From Talinum fruticosum (Eukaryota > Streptophyta > Magnoliopsida > Caryophyllales > Talinaceae), in NCBI GenBank assembly GCA_021018815.1, contig JAITYX010000054.1, forward strand, positions 62,001 to 126,000: a stretch of DNA of 64,000 nt, read 5' to 3'. Of the stretch, positions 45,540-57,790 are shown piece after piece. Position 1 is the stretch's first letter. Every line of letters begins with the position of its first letter. Under the pieces are notes generated by a model. The model had not been told where the DNA came from. It searched no databases and saw only the letters and a program-made list of their open reading frames with translations. A program made the position numbers and the translations under genes.

Positions 45540-48500
45540 GGGTAACTCGGAAAAGGACAAAAGGCTATTGGTACTTAGACAATGGATGCTCACGCCACAT
45601 GTCGGGAGATTCAAGACTCTTTTCTGAGTTGGAGGATTACAAAGGAGGCAAAGTCACTTTTGGAGATGACGAGTAAGGGCAAGATAGTTGGAATTGGCAA
45701 GATTAGGAAAAGAGAGAACCTAGTCGAGTCTAGTTTATCTTGTCAAAGGATTAAAATACAATCTACTCAACATCTCTCGGTTGTGTGATAAAGGTCAAGA
45801 GGTAAGATTCACTTAGACCAATTGCTATGTTTTTTATGCAACCACCAAAGAGACTAAGCTCTTAGGTAAGAGATCGAGTAATAACTACACTATTCCTCTT
45901 TCGATCCAAGTCGAGTTTATCTTATTTAAAAGCATCATTGCATGATGATTTTTGGACATAGCATCGTAGACTAGGTCATGTTAGTATGCAGACTATCAAA
46001 AAGCTTGCATCTCATGGTTTAGTTTGGGGTTTACCTAACTGTGCATTTAAGAAAGATAAAATCTGTGAAGCATACACAAAAGGGAAACATGTTAGATCAT
46101 CCTTCAAACCTCTCAAAACTGTTTCCACATCCAAAGTGCTTGAAATGCATATGGATTTATGTGGTGAAATCTCTGTAAAGAGTCTCGGAGGTAAATCATA
46201 TGTACTTGTGATTGTTGACGACTACTCACGATTTACCCGGGTTTGTTTTCTCAAGAACAAAAATAAAGCTTTCAAAGAGTTCAGCAAGCTCTGCAGGAAA
46301 ATTCAAGTAGAGTCTCGGACTCGGATCGGAAGAATTCGAACTCGACCATGGAAGGGAGTTCGACTACTCGGAATTTATAGAGTTCTCGCGATAAGAATGG
46401 TATCTCTCACAACTTCTCAGCACCCGGAACTTCTCAACAAAATGGAGTAGTGGAGAGAAAGAACCAAACTCTTGAAGAAATAGGAAGGACAATGATGATT
46501 GAACATGACCTACCTTACTATTTATGGGCTGAGGCGATCAACACAGACAAACTACACACCGAACGGATGCCCCTTCGGACTCATCTTGAAGAAAACTCCA
46601 TACGAGCTCTACAAGGGAAAGAAGCCCAACATTTCATACTTCAAACCATTAGGATGTAAGTGCTTTGTTCACAATAATGGTAAGGATCACTCGACTAAGT
46701 TTGATGCTTGGTCGGATGAAGGTATCTTTCCGGGTTACTCATCTCAAAGTAAAACATATCATGTTTTTAATAAAAGAACTAACAAAGTGGAAGAAAGTAT
46801 CGATGTTGTGTTTGATGAGATTGATAAGGGAAAAATAAGTAAATCAACCTTCTCGGATCCGAAACTCGGTCGAGATGATGATGATCTTGCTGAAGTTGAG
46901 CTCGGACAAAGTCAAGCGGATGAGCAAACTCGGCAAGCTCGGACTATCGAAGATCAACCAAGTACAACCAAAAAACTTGGTAAACCGGAGAACAGGTAGA
47001 GCATTCAAATATGCTTCGAGTTACCCACTCGAGAACATTTTGTCCGACATCAACAGTGGGGTAAGAACTTGTTCTTCTTTGCAAAATCTATGTGCATTCA
47101 CCGCATTCATATCATTAACTAAACCCGAAATGCACTAGAGGCCTTAAATAAACCTGAATGGGTAGAGGCCATGTAAGAGGAACTTGATCAATTTAAGAGA
47201 ACCAAGTCTAGACTTTGACCAAACGACCTTCCGACCACCCAGTTATAGGAATCAAATGGGTTTTCAAGAACAAACTGGGTGAGGATGGGTTGGTAGTCGG
47301 AAATAAGGCTAGACTTGTGGCTCAAGGTTACAATAAAGAAGAAGGGATTGATTGTGGGGGAACCTTCGCACCGGTTGCTAAAATTGAAGCAATTTGAATC
47401 CTCTTAACGTTTACATCAAACATGAATATTAAATTATATCAAATGGATGTCAAATGTGCTTTTCTAAATGGTTTCATTCAAGAGGAAGTCTATGTTGAGC
47501 AACCCCTGGATTTGAAAACTTAGAATTTCCAAATCATGTTTTCAAATTGCAAAAGGCTCTTTATGGTCTTAAACAAGCTCCTAGAGCTTGGTATGAAAGA
47601 TTGAGTTATTTCTTGGTTTAAAATGATTTCAAAAGAGGTCATATTGACAAAAATATTTTCATAAAAACCAAGGGGAGAGACTTTCTTATTGCTCAAATTT
47701 ATGTTGATGATATAATTTTTGGAGCTACTAATGAAAATCTCTGTCGAGAATTTTCCGAGTTGATGTGATAGGAGTTCCAAATGCGCATGATGGGAGAGCT
47801 CAATTTCTTTCTTGGTCCGCAAATCGGACAAGATAAAGATGGCATCTATGTCCATCAATCCAAGTATACCAAGGAGTTGCTCGAAGAAGTACAAGTTTCA
47901 AGATGCAAAACATGCAGCAACACCCATGAGTAACGAGCATGAAACTAGACTCAAATGAAAAAGGTAAAATAGTAGATAAGAAACTCTATCGAGGTATGAT
48001 TGGCTTTCTGCTATATCTCACATCCAGTAGGCCAGACATTATGTTTAGTGTATTTTTGTGTGCAAGATTCCAAGCTAATCCAAAAGAATCACATCTCACT
48101 GCGGTGAAGAGAATTTTCAGATATCTTATAGGGACTCGGAATCTTGGTCTATGGTTCTCAAGAGACTCGAACCGAACCTCATTGGATACTTAGATGCCGA
48201 CTATGCTGGATACAAGGTTGATAGAAAAAGCACATCAGGAGCATACCAGTTTTGGGTCAATCCCTTATATCTTGGCATTCAAAGAAGTAGAACTCGGTTG
48301 CTCTATCAACTGCTGAAGCTGAGTACATTGCGGCTAGAGGATGTCTGTGCTCGGATTCTATGAATCAAGCAACACTTTAAGGATCTTGGACTTTCATTCA
48401 AATCTATCCCAATCAAGTGTGATAATCGAGTGCAATCAGCATCACTAAGAATCCAGTTCAAGCACTCAAAGACAAAGCATATTGAGGTCAGGTATCATTT

Positions 48501-48640
48501 TCACGGGAGACCATTTTGAGAAAGGTGATATTGAACTTGAATTCATTCCTATAAAATTTCGGTTAGCTGATATTTTCACTAAGCCACTTGGTGGGGATCG
48601 GTTTTGCTTTATTAGGAATGAGCTTGGAATGATTAATGTA
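45540..48640 (+). pseudogene. Copia pol remnant (protease, integrase, RT, RNase H)
   Basis: Domains in order: a protease-like segment (YLDNGCSRHMSGDSRLF near 45573; the usual DSG is DNG), GAG-pre-integrase and integrase core (HRRLGHVSMQT, MHMDLCGEISVKSLGGKSY, VIVDDYSRFT, 45960-46300), then NGVVERKNQTLEE in a new frame at 46440. The post-core segment is PYELYKGKKPNISYFKPLG. The reverse transcriptase follows ([58 protein letters not shown] at 47700). RNase H has DADYAGYKVDRKSTSG, and ADIFTKPLGG is near 48575. The YVDD box is intact, but many stops and frame changes separate the blocks. Confidence 0.88.
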
Positions 48641-51270
48641 TGATTATGTGATTTTCTAAGTGAAATTGTCTTGCATGATTATGTGTAATATGTTTTCTTT
48701 CCTTGCCTTAATAACAATTGGTTCAGTTGACCGAGTGAAACCGAGCTAGGAGTTATTATGTGTTTGTGTTTTCCGAGTCACTCGGAAACCACACTCGAGT
48801 CGATTCAGTTCTTGACCAAAATAGACATCAAACTTCCGAAATCATCTCTAGTTAAGTGGAGAATTTCAGAAATTTCTTTTAAAATTTCTCTTTCTCTCTC
48901 TCTCTCTACCGCGCGCATCGATCGGTGAACTATTCGTTGGGAGAAAGTCACTGGAATTCTAATCGTTGGAGAGCGAAATGTCACACCTGTCCGAGTCGAC
49001 CATTGGAGGTTTAGGTCGGACGGAATATTGAAGGACATTCCTTTTCGCTATAAATAGCATCCCTTTACATTCATTTCGCTACTTTACTCTCTGCTCACTT
49101 ACTCTCTTGCTTACTCGCTCTCGCTCTCAAAGCTCTCGGTACTCACTTTCCTATTCTCTCTCTCTCTCTCGCTCAAATCTTCGACCATGCTGAAAAGAGA
49201 TTCAGCCCAAGATTTTTAGGGTCTACGACCAAGAAACCTCGAACCAAACAAACATAAGAGGGTACCTCTAACCCCTCAAAAGTGTTCATCACCCAACACC
49301 TCACATTGGATGACAAGTTCTTTCCAACCACATCGTTTTCGTGGTTGGCTAACATCAAAACCACTAGAGTCTACAACTTTCGTGCTTTAGTGAGTTCATA
49401 TACCCGAACTCGTTGCCGAGTTCTATTCTAACCTCGTCTTGCTCGAGGAGTCATCACCTCACGAGTTCGAGGTACGCTTGTTTGTATCAACCTTTCCCCT
49501 CCTCCACAGAAATTTCAAAGTCTCCTTTCTCTTTCTCAACTGCAATCCCATCCCTTTCAACGAAATTACGGATGAGTTTTTCGAGAAATATGCCAAGGAG
49601 GTCCCCGAGTCACGAAAAAATTTCTTAGTGACTCGGATGAGGACTGAGGCTAGATTGCTTTGCTTTCTTCTGATGAGAACTTTCTTTTCTCATCACTAGA
49701 GCAAAGAGAATCCTAATTCTAAGATTCTCAAAGCTCTGTTTGATATCCTCGAGGGCTACGATGTAGAGCTCTTCTTGGCCATCCTTGAGCAAATGGCTAC
49801 TGTGCCAGCTCAATCCAAAAATCCTCTCCCTTCCCCTTCGAGCCTTTCTAACTGTTATAATGCAATTTAAGGTTCCCTCCCCTCGGACCTAAACGCGAGT
49901 GTCCGAGGCCGCCATTGTAGTGGGTAGGAAGGAACTTCCGGGATACGGATATTAGGAAATTAAGCCTCGGTGTCCGGGTCCATCTGGCCGAATGAAGCCA
50001 CCTTCACCCCCTCCTCGGACTCGGACTCGGACTCTCCTATCTCTCCCTCCTCCACCTAGTGGTGCATCCACCTCGGAACCACCTTCCGTAGCTACTGCTG
50101 CTTTGTCTACTTGTTTTGGTAGACAAACTCTCTTCGATGACCGAAGAATTTCCGGGCACTATTTGTTCCTTCAAAAATTTCCGTTAGAGTATGGTCATCA
50201 ACCAAAAGACGACTCGAGTCTCATATCCGGGAGCACCAGGATCTGCTCCTCGAGATGAAGGGACTAATCAAGGAGCAACTTCAGCTCCTTCAAGAAAGGA
50301 GATCTAAATCCGCTTAGGACCCGAAAGCTCGGACACTTCGAGGAGTCCTCGAGCCCGGCCAAGTCCCCCTCCACAGAGGCAAAAGAAGAAGAAGAAGCCG
50401 CCGCTGAAGCTGCTCAGCTCGAGGAGAAGGAGGAAGAGAAGGAAGAGGAGAAGGAGGAAAAAGAAGAAGAGAAGGAGGAAGCCGCTCGAGCAAGAGGGAC
50501 AAGGTGCTGAAATCCCCGAACCGGAGCCGATTAGCTCGGACAGTGAGTCCGAGTGGGTCGAAGACCCTGCGGATGTTGGTCGGTCCACGGTGGTCAAAAC
50601 GAAGAAGCACCTCCCTCCGCGGTATTCCAAGAGGATGAGCCGGAGGATGACTTAGTTCGGGTCGACCAACCGGAGCCGAGCCGATACCTAATATCCAGTG
50701 CTGCGCCGCCACGGTCTTCAATGTCATCATAAGCCTACCAGCGCCGACGCATCGCTCGCTTATCCACCTTAGCACCCCAAGCACCCCGTCTTAATTTCTT
50801 TTCTTTAGTTTATTTTGTTTTGTCCAACATCAACTCGTATCTTTTGATGTTTTCTTCCCTGCGTTTGTTTTTTTTTTTTTGATAAAATGCAAGGGGGAGA
50901 AAAATAGAAAAAATTGTTGTTATTATATTTAGGGAGCTCACCCTCTTTCTTGTATATTTTTTTTGTGTATATATGAATGAATTTTCTTTCTTTGAGCATA
51001 ATCATTTCGAGTTAAATCTTTCCGAGTTCGATCTCTTATTATTTATTTTCTACTCGACATATCTATTCATATTTTATTTTTGTTCCGCTCCGATATAGTC
51101 TGTTCATATTTTCCTTTGCTAAATATATTATCCGCATAAAGGTTCTAAGTAGTGACAGATATCTGCAATACACTTCACTCACTACTTCTTATTCCGATAT
51201 GTTCTACTGAGTAAGAATTAAAACTCATGATTTACACTAACAAAGTTTTTATCCGAGTGTGGAATGCCTT
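48641..51270 (+). pseudogene. Extra region between Copia pol and 3' LTR, env-like position
   Basis: A CT-rich leader with (CT)n at 48889-48907 and 49150-49172 precedes decayed coding sequence in shifting plus-strand frames. 49300-49400 reads LDDKFFPTTSFSWLANIKTT and VYNFRALV; 49440-49640 reads FEVRLFVSTFPLLH and DEFFEKYAKEVPESRKNF. A Pro/Ser-rich stretch comes next, then a long Glu/Lys-rich coiled-coil-like run (50380-50500) and SSDSESEWVEDPAD. SIRE/Maximus elements carry an extra reading frame at this place, called env-like. I do not recognise membrane segments, so its nature is open. Confidence 0.55.
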
Positions 51271-51275
51271 TCATT

Positions 51276-51288
51276 AAAAAGGGGAGAT
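51276..51288 (+). other. Copia polypurine tract
   Basis: AAAAAGGGGAGAT ends directly at the 3' LTR and is the expected primer site for plus-strand synthesis. Confidence 0.85.
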
Positions 51289-52783
51289 TGAAGACTCGGA
51301 TTCTAAATCTAAACCATTCCGAGTACTACATGAAGACTCGGGTATAAACTTCATCCCTCATAAGTTTTGATTGCAAGTATTTCGAGTGTTATAGAAACTC
51401 CAAGTATAAGTTTTCATTCGTTTCGACTAACTCGTAAAACACATTCTTGTATATCTTCCGCATTAGTGTTTCGACTCACTCGGACAACACTCGGATCTAT
51501 CTCATGCTCAAATAATCTCTCTAACACTTTTTACCCGAGTTTTAAGTGCATGTTTCAACGCAAAGTGAATTATAGTGTTAATTCCTCTTTCTAAGTCGGT
51601 TTGTGTTTGAGAATTATTTGTGTTTGAGAATTATATGTCCGAGATCAAGTCTTTATATTATGATGTTTTTACTCTTTTAACTTGATCTTTCTTAGGACTC
51701 GACTCTAATGGAATTTGAGTATATTGAATATTAGACTTAGAAAATTCTACTCTTCTAGGCCTAAGATAATTATACACTTAATTGTCTTAATTAAATTATT
51801 ATCTCGTGCCTAATCTTGGACCAAAGTATTTTATACTTTGAGAACCAAAGTGATTTACTTTTGTAGGTTATCCAAACGAGGTTATCTCATTTTTGAATTA
51901 CAAAAGTAACCGGCTTTAGGTCGTCAATCACCAGCAGACAAGGCTTATCTATTCCGAACAAGGCTCGGACACCGTGTCGGGGTTGTCTATTTCCAAAACT
52001 GGAAAACTTCAACACTAAGCTCAACGGTGATTTTCGCCTTGCTTTTCGGACATCACCAATTGACTAGAGCACCTTTGGGAGCCAAGAGCCAATTCACAAC
52101 GTTTACATCTCAACGGATCTTTTTGAGCGACTCGGAAGAGCCGATTACGGCAGCCTAGGAAAGACTTCTTTTCGTAACAAAGACACAACGGTTAGTCCGC
52201 TTGGTCATTTATAAATAGAAGCCACTTCACAAGACTTGAAGATTGTTGAACACATTGCTGAAACTATATCTCTTAGTACAATACTTATTCAATCTTCTTC
52301 GACAACTCCAAATCTGTACTTAATACTTTTATGAGTTGTAAAGTCTTGTAATCAGTCGCATACTTTTCTTACTTTCGAGTAAGGTCCCTTGACCGAGCTG
52401 TAAGGGTTAACTCAGCTCAATTGTCCCTAGGTGTAAAGGTTACCTCAGTTAGGAAGTATTAGATCAGATTAGGGAACTTTTGAGTCTAGGAAAACTCTAT
52501 AAGGAATTGTCTAAGGGAGCAATTCTGGTTGAGTCGATCCGTTGTATTTTGAGGATTCAAAATAGTGAATTTAACTTGGTGCTTGGATTAGCACCGTCCG
52601 TGGTTTTCCGCCCCGGGAGGGTTTCCACGTATCTCTGTGTGTATACTTTTCCGAGTCCAATCTAGACTCGGATTCTCTTGTTCATTCTTTTCAAGCTTAA
52701 AGTCTCTAAGTTTGTTAAAATTCCCTCATCACCCTATTCACTCCCCTCTAGGGTGACTTAGACTCTCCAAGAGCAAACCTTCA
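51289..52783 (+). repeat. Copia 3' LTR
   Basis: It starts TGAAGACTCGG and ends ACCTTCA. TATAAATAG is at 52210-52218. Differences from the 5' LTR are scattered substitutions and small indels. Confidence 0.93.
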
Positions 52784-53294
52784 TTTGCTAAGTAGGTTTT
52801 ATGGTTTTAATAGTAGCATGCTAAATAGGGTTTAGAGTTTTAGGGTTTCGATAGTGGCATGCATGGTAAAGAGTTAGAAACTGGTATTTTCACATTTTAT
52901 TGGTGTACTCGAACTTTCTTTATGATCCTCTAGCATTGCCTTGTTGGAATAGTATGTAGTGTAATTACTTAATATTAGTGTCTTTAATAATGTACAAATA
53001 TGTGTAGCATTCTAGAAAGATAATGACATAATATAGGAAAATTATTTTTTATAATTTACTGATCTTAGTTTATTGGAATAATATTTACCGATTTTCTATT
53101 TACATGGAAAATAAGAAGATAGTTAAGTAAGATATTGATGTCGTTAATTATGGTTCGAGTTTGAAAAATTCAACCTAGTAACTCATTCAACTATATCACA
53201 ACATTAAGCATAGTTGCCAAGTTGTGTTGTACATATGTATTTGTGTTCGAACTTATGTACATGTTAAATGGTTGTTAAAATTCAATGGCATATT
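52784..53294. other. Spacer between the Copia and gypsy elements
   Basis: About 510 bp. It begins with TTTGC and the repeated words AAATAGGGTTTAGAGTTTTAGGG and TAGTAGCATGC / TAGTGGCATGC. It should continue the host DNA (or the third CACTA-like element) that stopped at 42164. No frame or terminus is visible. Confidence 0.5.
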
Positions 53295-54715
53295 TGTAGA
53301 CACCTAAAAAGTGTCGTTCTTTATCTCGTTATTTCGGTATTTTGTTTTGTCGGCTAGATGATGGTAATCCCGAATCCTGTTTGTGGATTTGGATTTCGGA
53401 TTGTGATCAATCGGTGCAACATAAGTAAGGAAACCATAAAGAATCCCCAGCACCACTTAAATAGCTTTTTGCATTGGGTCGGTCCACGAATCCTCTTTTC
53501 TTTCGGATCGTCCAAGAGTCGGGCCGAGCCTTTAGAGATTGGGGATTCCCATGATGTGTGCTGGGAAATTTAAAGTATAGAATACCACATTCTACTTTTG
53601 CCAAGTCGGACAAGGAGCTGAAGACCCGAAGACAACGTTGAAGCATTGCGTTTCATGATCGGGAGCATCAAAGTGTTGCATTTTAAACTTCACAAGATAG
53701 CCCACACGAGGCTAGAAGCTTTCCTCTCTAAACAACATCATGGTCGGTGCCCACGTTCTAGAAGCATGGTGGAATGCTACGTTTTGAGCTTGGAGAGTCC
53801 TTGGAGACACAATTAAGGCACGAAACCCTAGGAGGGTCCAATTGGCCGGGCCCGCCTCCTCTCTTTTAATCGGTTCTATCCAGTTTTATCATCTTCTAAT
53901 CCGGTTCTATCTCTTAAGGAATGACCCGGTTTTATTTCACCTGTTTGGACTGGCTGATAAGAGGCAAACCCTAGGTCATTTGTGACCTAGGTCCTCTCTT
54001 GTAAATAGAGATGTATGGCTCTCATTCCTATACGGCTTCCTGCCTTAGCATCACGTTGTCTGAAAGCCAACTCAAATGCTCTCATCTAACCATTACTCTA
54101 CCAAATTTTCTATAAAAATTCATCTTTCAAGCATTGAATCCATGCAAAGAGCTAAAGAATATTCAATTATTCCGATCTTTGGACACTCATTCAATTGATC
54201 ATTGCCATACCCTAGACACAATTCACAAAACTAGCCCTTTTATTTATATTGTGGCCATTACATCGAGAGATCCGGCGTGGAGATCCGGATCGGCAAGGTG
54301 GGACAACCTCGAGGGTCATATTTCAGTCTTCGAATGGTTATATTTATTTTTATTTTATTTTCTTTTCGTATTGTGATTTAAGAGATGTAATCGCTTTAAT
54401 TTCCTCCTCGACCGATGTAATATTTTATTTCCCGCTTTTCTTTCTTTTATCGCTTTCTTATATCTTTATTAATACACTAGTCAAACTAGTAATGGCGTCA
54501 ATTTTTCCTATGTTTATTAATACACTAGTCGGACGGGCGATTGTAGGGATTTATCCTATGTTTCGTACCCTCGCTCCCGAATCCGATTCTCGGCTCAAGA
54601 TCGATGGAGTCAAGTTTTTAGTCTTTTTCGGTCTTAGTTTTTTTTCTCATACTAAGATCAAGGGAGTAAGTCTTATTTTTATGTTTTTGTTAGTTTTTTC
54701 CTTCTTAAAAACTAA
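53295..54715 (+). repeat. 5' LTR of the Tat element (right border uncertain)
   Basis: It starts TGTAGACACC. A TATA-like TGTAAATAGAG lies near 54000. The right border is uncertain: TTGGCGACTCC at 54716-54726 resembles the start of the TGGCGACTCCNCTGGGGA primer site, but a second, more complete match, GGCCACTCCACTGGGGA, is at 55181-55197. Without the 3' LTR the end cannot be fixed. Confidence 0.55.
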
Positions 54716-54716
54716 T

Positions 54717-55197
54717 TGGCGACTCCTTTATTTTATGTTTTGTTCTACGCAAAATCGCATCTCGGTGTTTTCTAGTTGTAGGAAAAATGATCTTAGGCTA
54801 CGACCAGCACCGTGGGGGCAGCGGTGGTGGCTTCGATCCGGACCGGTGTTTTCACACCAATCCGGCCCTCAAGCCCCACCGCATAATCATAACCCTAATA
54901 TCATTTAGTCCTTAATTAGAAAATAAGATCCCGAGACTTTTAAAATAATTTATAAAATAAAATGATTAATAAAACTGCCAATCAAATTTGATTTAGTTTA
55001 TTTCAACTTAGATTTAATAAAATTCGAAAATCTTAATAAAATTCGAAAATCTTAATAAAAGGCTCATCCCCACATTCCAAAATCCACTTTCAAAAACTAT
55101 CTTCAAAATCAATCTTAAAAAAGAGATTTGACACGAGTAGGGAAGCTCGGCAGGGTCCCGGCCGGCTGTGGTTCCTATAGGGCCACTCCACTGGGGA
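54717..55197 (+). other. Candidate primer binding sites of the Tat element
   Basis: TGGCGACTCC (54717-54726) and GGCCACTCCACTGGGGA (55181-55197) both resemble the arginine-tRNA type site of Tat elements (TGGCGACTCCNCTGGGGA in RIRE2-like elements, from memory). The second keeps the whole 3' half. One may be a partial duplicate or an insertion may separate the halves. Confidence 0.5.
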
Positions 55198-56209
55198 TTA
55201 ACTTTTTATTAAGAGGGCGAAACTTGAAAATTTGAGTAGTGTGTTTTTAATGATGTGCTTGCATTGGACATCTCGCATTTAGCAACCTTTGAACTAGTTT
55301 AAATACTGTTTTTGGACCACTAGGAAAACTTTATTGTACCCACTATTTAACCCTTTTTGGACTGGTTCCTCCTCCCTCATAGCACGCTATCTTGGGCTAA
55401 ACCTTTTTGGTTTACTCGAGAGGCTTCGAAATTTTGGTTGGTATCCTTATCCGTACAACCTATAGGGGACCAAATTTTGGACTATGTGTCACCATGTATC
55501 CAAACTCTTGAAGTCTTGGGCCATAGAACTTTTGGAATTTTAGGTTTTTCCTCGAATTTCATTTGCATGCTTGGATGAGTATGTTTGTTTTAGATTTAAT
55601 CTTCTACTTGTGAGCCTTTAGGAATATGTGAGGAGTGTTTGATTTAGACCCCGACATGGGTGAAAATAAAACACTTTAATAAATTTCCTATAGTCGGTCT
55701 CGTTATGTGGATTTAGCCAAAAGTCAAAATGCCTTTTTCCCTAATATGATTGGTCCATTGTTTGCATTTTTTGTGTCTTTTCAAAATTATCTTTCTAATA
55801 GCCTAAGTAGTTGCTATTTGTAAAAGGGTCTTACTGAAAGTTCCCTTTTCTTATTGTCCAATGCTTTTATTTTCTTTTGCATTGTCACAATTCATTTTGC
55901 ATCATCTTATATTAGGTGAGTCCATTTGCTTTAGCCAAATAAGATCATCCAATATTAGGTGAGTCCATTTGCATTAGCCAAATAAAATCATCTCATATTA
56001 GGTGAGTCCATTTGCATTAGCCAAATAAAATCATGTTATATTAGGTAAGTTCATTTGCATTAGCCAAGAAAGAAAAATCATTTCATATTAGGATAGGTAG
56101 GTCTGTCTCTTTCATTTTGCATCTAGTATAAAGTTCATCCCAAATAAGGAAATGCATTATCATATAGGAAGCATTTTATTCATCATATCATATCATCATT
56201 GCATTCTCT
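55198..56209 (+). other. Leader of the Tat element with 43-bp tandem repeats
   Basis: This is a noncoding leader. A tandem array lies at 55905-56092: ATTAGG starts at 55911, 55954, 55997, 56040 and 56087, giving units of 43 bp (last 47). Each has GTGAGTCCATTTGCATTAGCCAAATAA. Leaders of Tat elements are often long; no RNA motif can be named. Confidence 0.8.
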
Positions 56210-57790
56210 ATGTGCATCCAAATAAAAGCATCCTTAATCTCTTTGGGTCTTGCGCTTGAATCCCTTCCTCCTAAAAGTGATCTTCTCTTATATGGTCCTA
56301 AACCTCGTCCTTTGGGCTGTAAAATAGGAAAGTTTACGGCAACCGAGTATCGTCAGAATCCAAGCTCTAAAAGATTAGAACGTCTAGCCAAGGAGTCCGA
56401 CACATCATTGTTTCTTTCTACTCCATGGTTTACATCGATGCGACAAGCTTCAGTGCATACTACACCATCACAATCCACTCCTTGTTCTAAGATAGCACCT
56501 AAAAAGAGTTCCCTTCCAATGGATCCCAATCCCAAACAAGTATCCTAACCTTAGTATGCTTAATGAGAATACAGCTAAGGTGGAAACCAGGTTGAGTGAT
56601 CAAGAGGAACAAATATCCTCTATATCAAGAGATCTTAAGGAAATCATAAGGGCTATTGAGGCTAGTAAGAGAGATGAGGAAGCTGAACGTAGGAGAAAAG
56701 AAGAGGCCGAAGAAGCCGAGCGTGTGAAAAGAGAAATGGATTTGGTTATACCAACTTCACCCATCCAATCTTCTCCAAATAGTCCTAAACATGAATCCCC
56801 TAAGCCTGAATCCAAAACTCAGTTTGATTCCCGTATAGATAAGATAGAACGGATGTTAAGGGAGTCATCTATGTTTAACAATCATTATTTCGATCATAAG
56901 GGATTCACTTTAACTCCTAAGGGTGAACTACCTCTTAAGTTTACCATGGCTGATATTAAGTTCAAAGGTTCCGAGAATCCCCATCATCACGTACGTAACT
57001 TCTTGGGAGCAATGACTCTTAATAATATTCCTGAAGACACATACCACATCATCTTCCCTTGTACGTTTGACACCGATGTCATGAAGTGGTATAATGAGGT
57101 TGACCCACGCAAGGTTGCCAATTTGACAGATTTGTGCAAGGAGTTCCTCCATTAATACTCCTACAACATAGATTTACCTGTTACTCTCAGAGACTTGGAA
57201 TTAATTAAGCAAGGTGAGAAAGAGAGCTTCACCGATTTCCCGACTAGATGGAGAGCAAAAGCAACCTACATGGTTTACCGACCCTCCGAGAAGGATCAAG
57301 TCCGCATCATCGTGAAGAACCTTCAACCCAATTATAATCAACACCTCAAATTCCTACCCATGATGAACTTTTCAACCCTCGGAGATGCTTGGCTTGCTGA
57401 TAGAAGAAGAACCGTCCACCACCACAAAATGCGTGACCGGATATAGAGGTAATTATCATTCCAAAGATAAGAAAACCTCCAATGTTGGCAATGCTACCGG
57501 GGTGCATATGTCAATGACCTCAACAGGTATACTAACTACACTATTATGGATACTACTTATGCTCAAGACCTTGAACGTCTCTTGGAGAAAGGGAAAATAG
57601 AATTACCACCCATCGAAGCAGTAATCGAAACCGCGAAATAATATAAAAATAGAAGATATGTTTGTGCATGCGGGAAAATTTTGTAAATACCATTGTGCAC
57701 GAGGATACGATACTAAACGGTGTTGGACATTCAAGAACAAACTAGAAGATATGTTTCGAAATGGCCAACTACCCCTGTCTAAGGCTGCCT
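56210..57790 (+). pseudogene. gag of the Tat element, broken
   Basis: Reading frames 56210-56548 and 56556-57155 are joined by a frame change. The second begins with a long charged coiled coil (LSDQEEQISSISRDLKEII, then Glu/Arg-rich to about residue 65). A capsid-like region follows (FTMADIKFKGSENPHHHVRN, TFDTDVMKWYNEVD). After a stop it continues at 57156 (LELIKQGEKESFTDFPTRWR), and near 57660-57780 a CKYHCARGYDTKRCW word resembles the CxxH...H...C gag motif of Tat elements, with one position changed. Not functional as read. Confidence 0.8.

Larger units (their letters stand above)
42165..52783 (+). mobile_element. Copia LTR retrotransposon, 10.6 kb (SIRE/Maximus-like)
   Basis: Two LTRs of about 1.5 kb (42165-43660 and 51289-52783) flank a primer binding site, gag, pol in Copia order (protease, integrase, RT, RNase H), about 2.6 kb of extra sequence and a polypurine tract. 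Flanks are CTTGC and TTTGC, a 4-of-5 match to a target duplication. The LTRs differ at many positions and all genes have stops or frameshifts, so the insertion is not recent. Size and extra 3' sequence fit the SIRE/Maximus lineage, but this is inference. Confidence 0.93.

Noticed and set aside
49992..50258. Pro/Arg-rich plus frame at 49992 as an independent gene
   Set aside because: It lies inside the Copia extra region and shares its decayed character; no start or promoter context.
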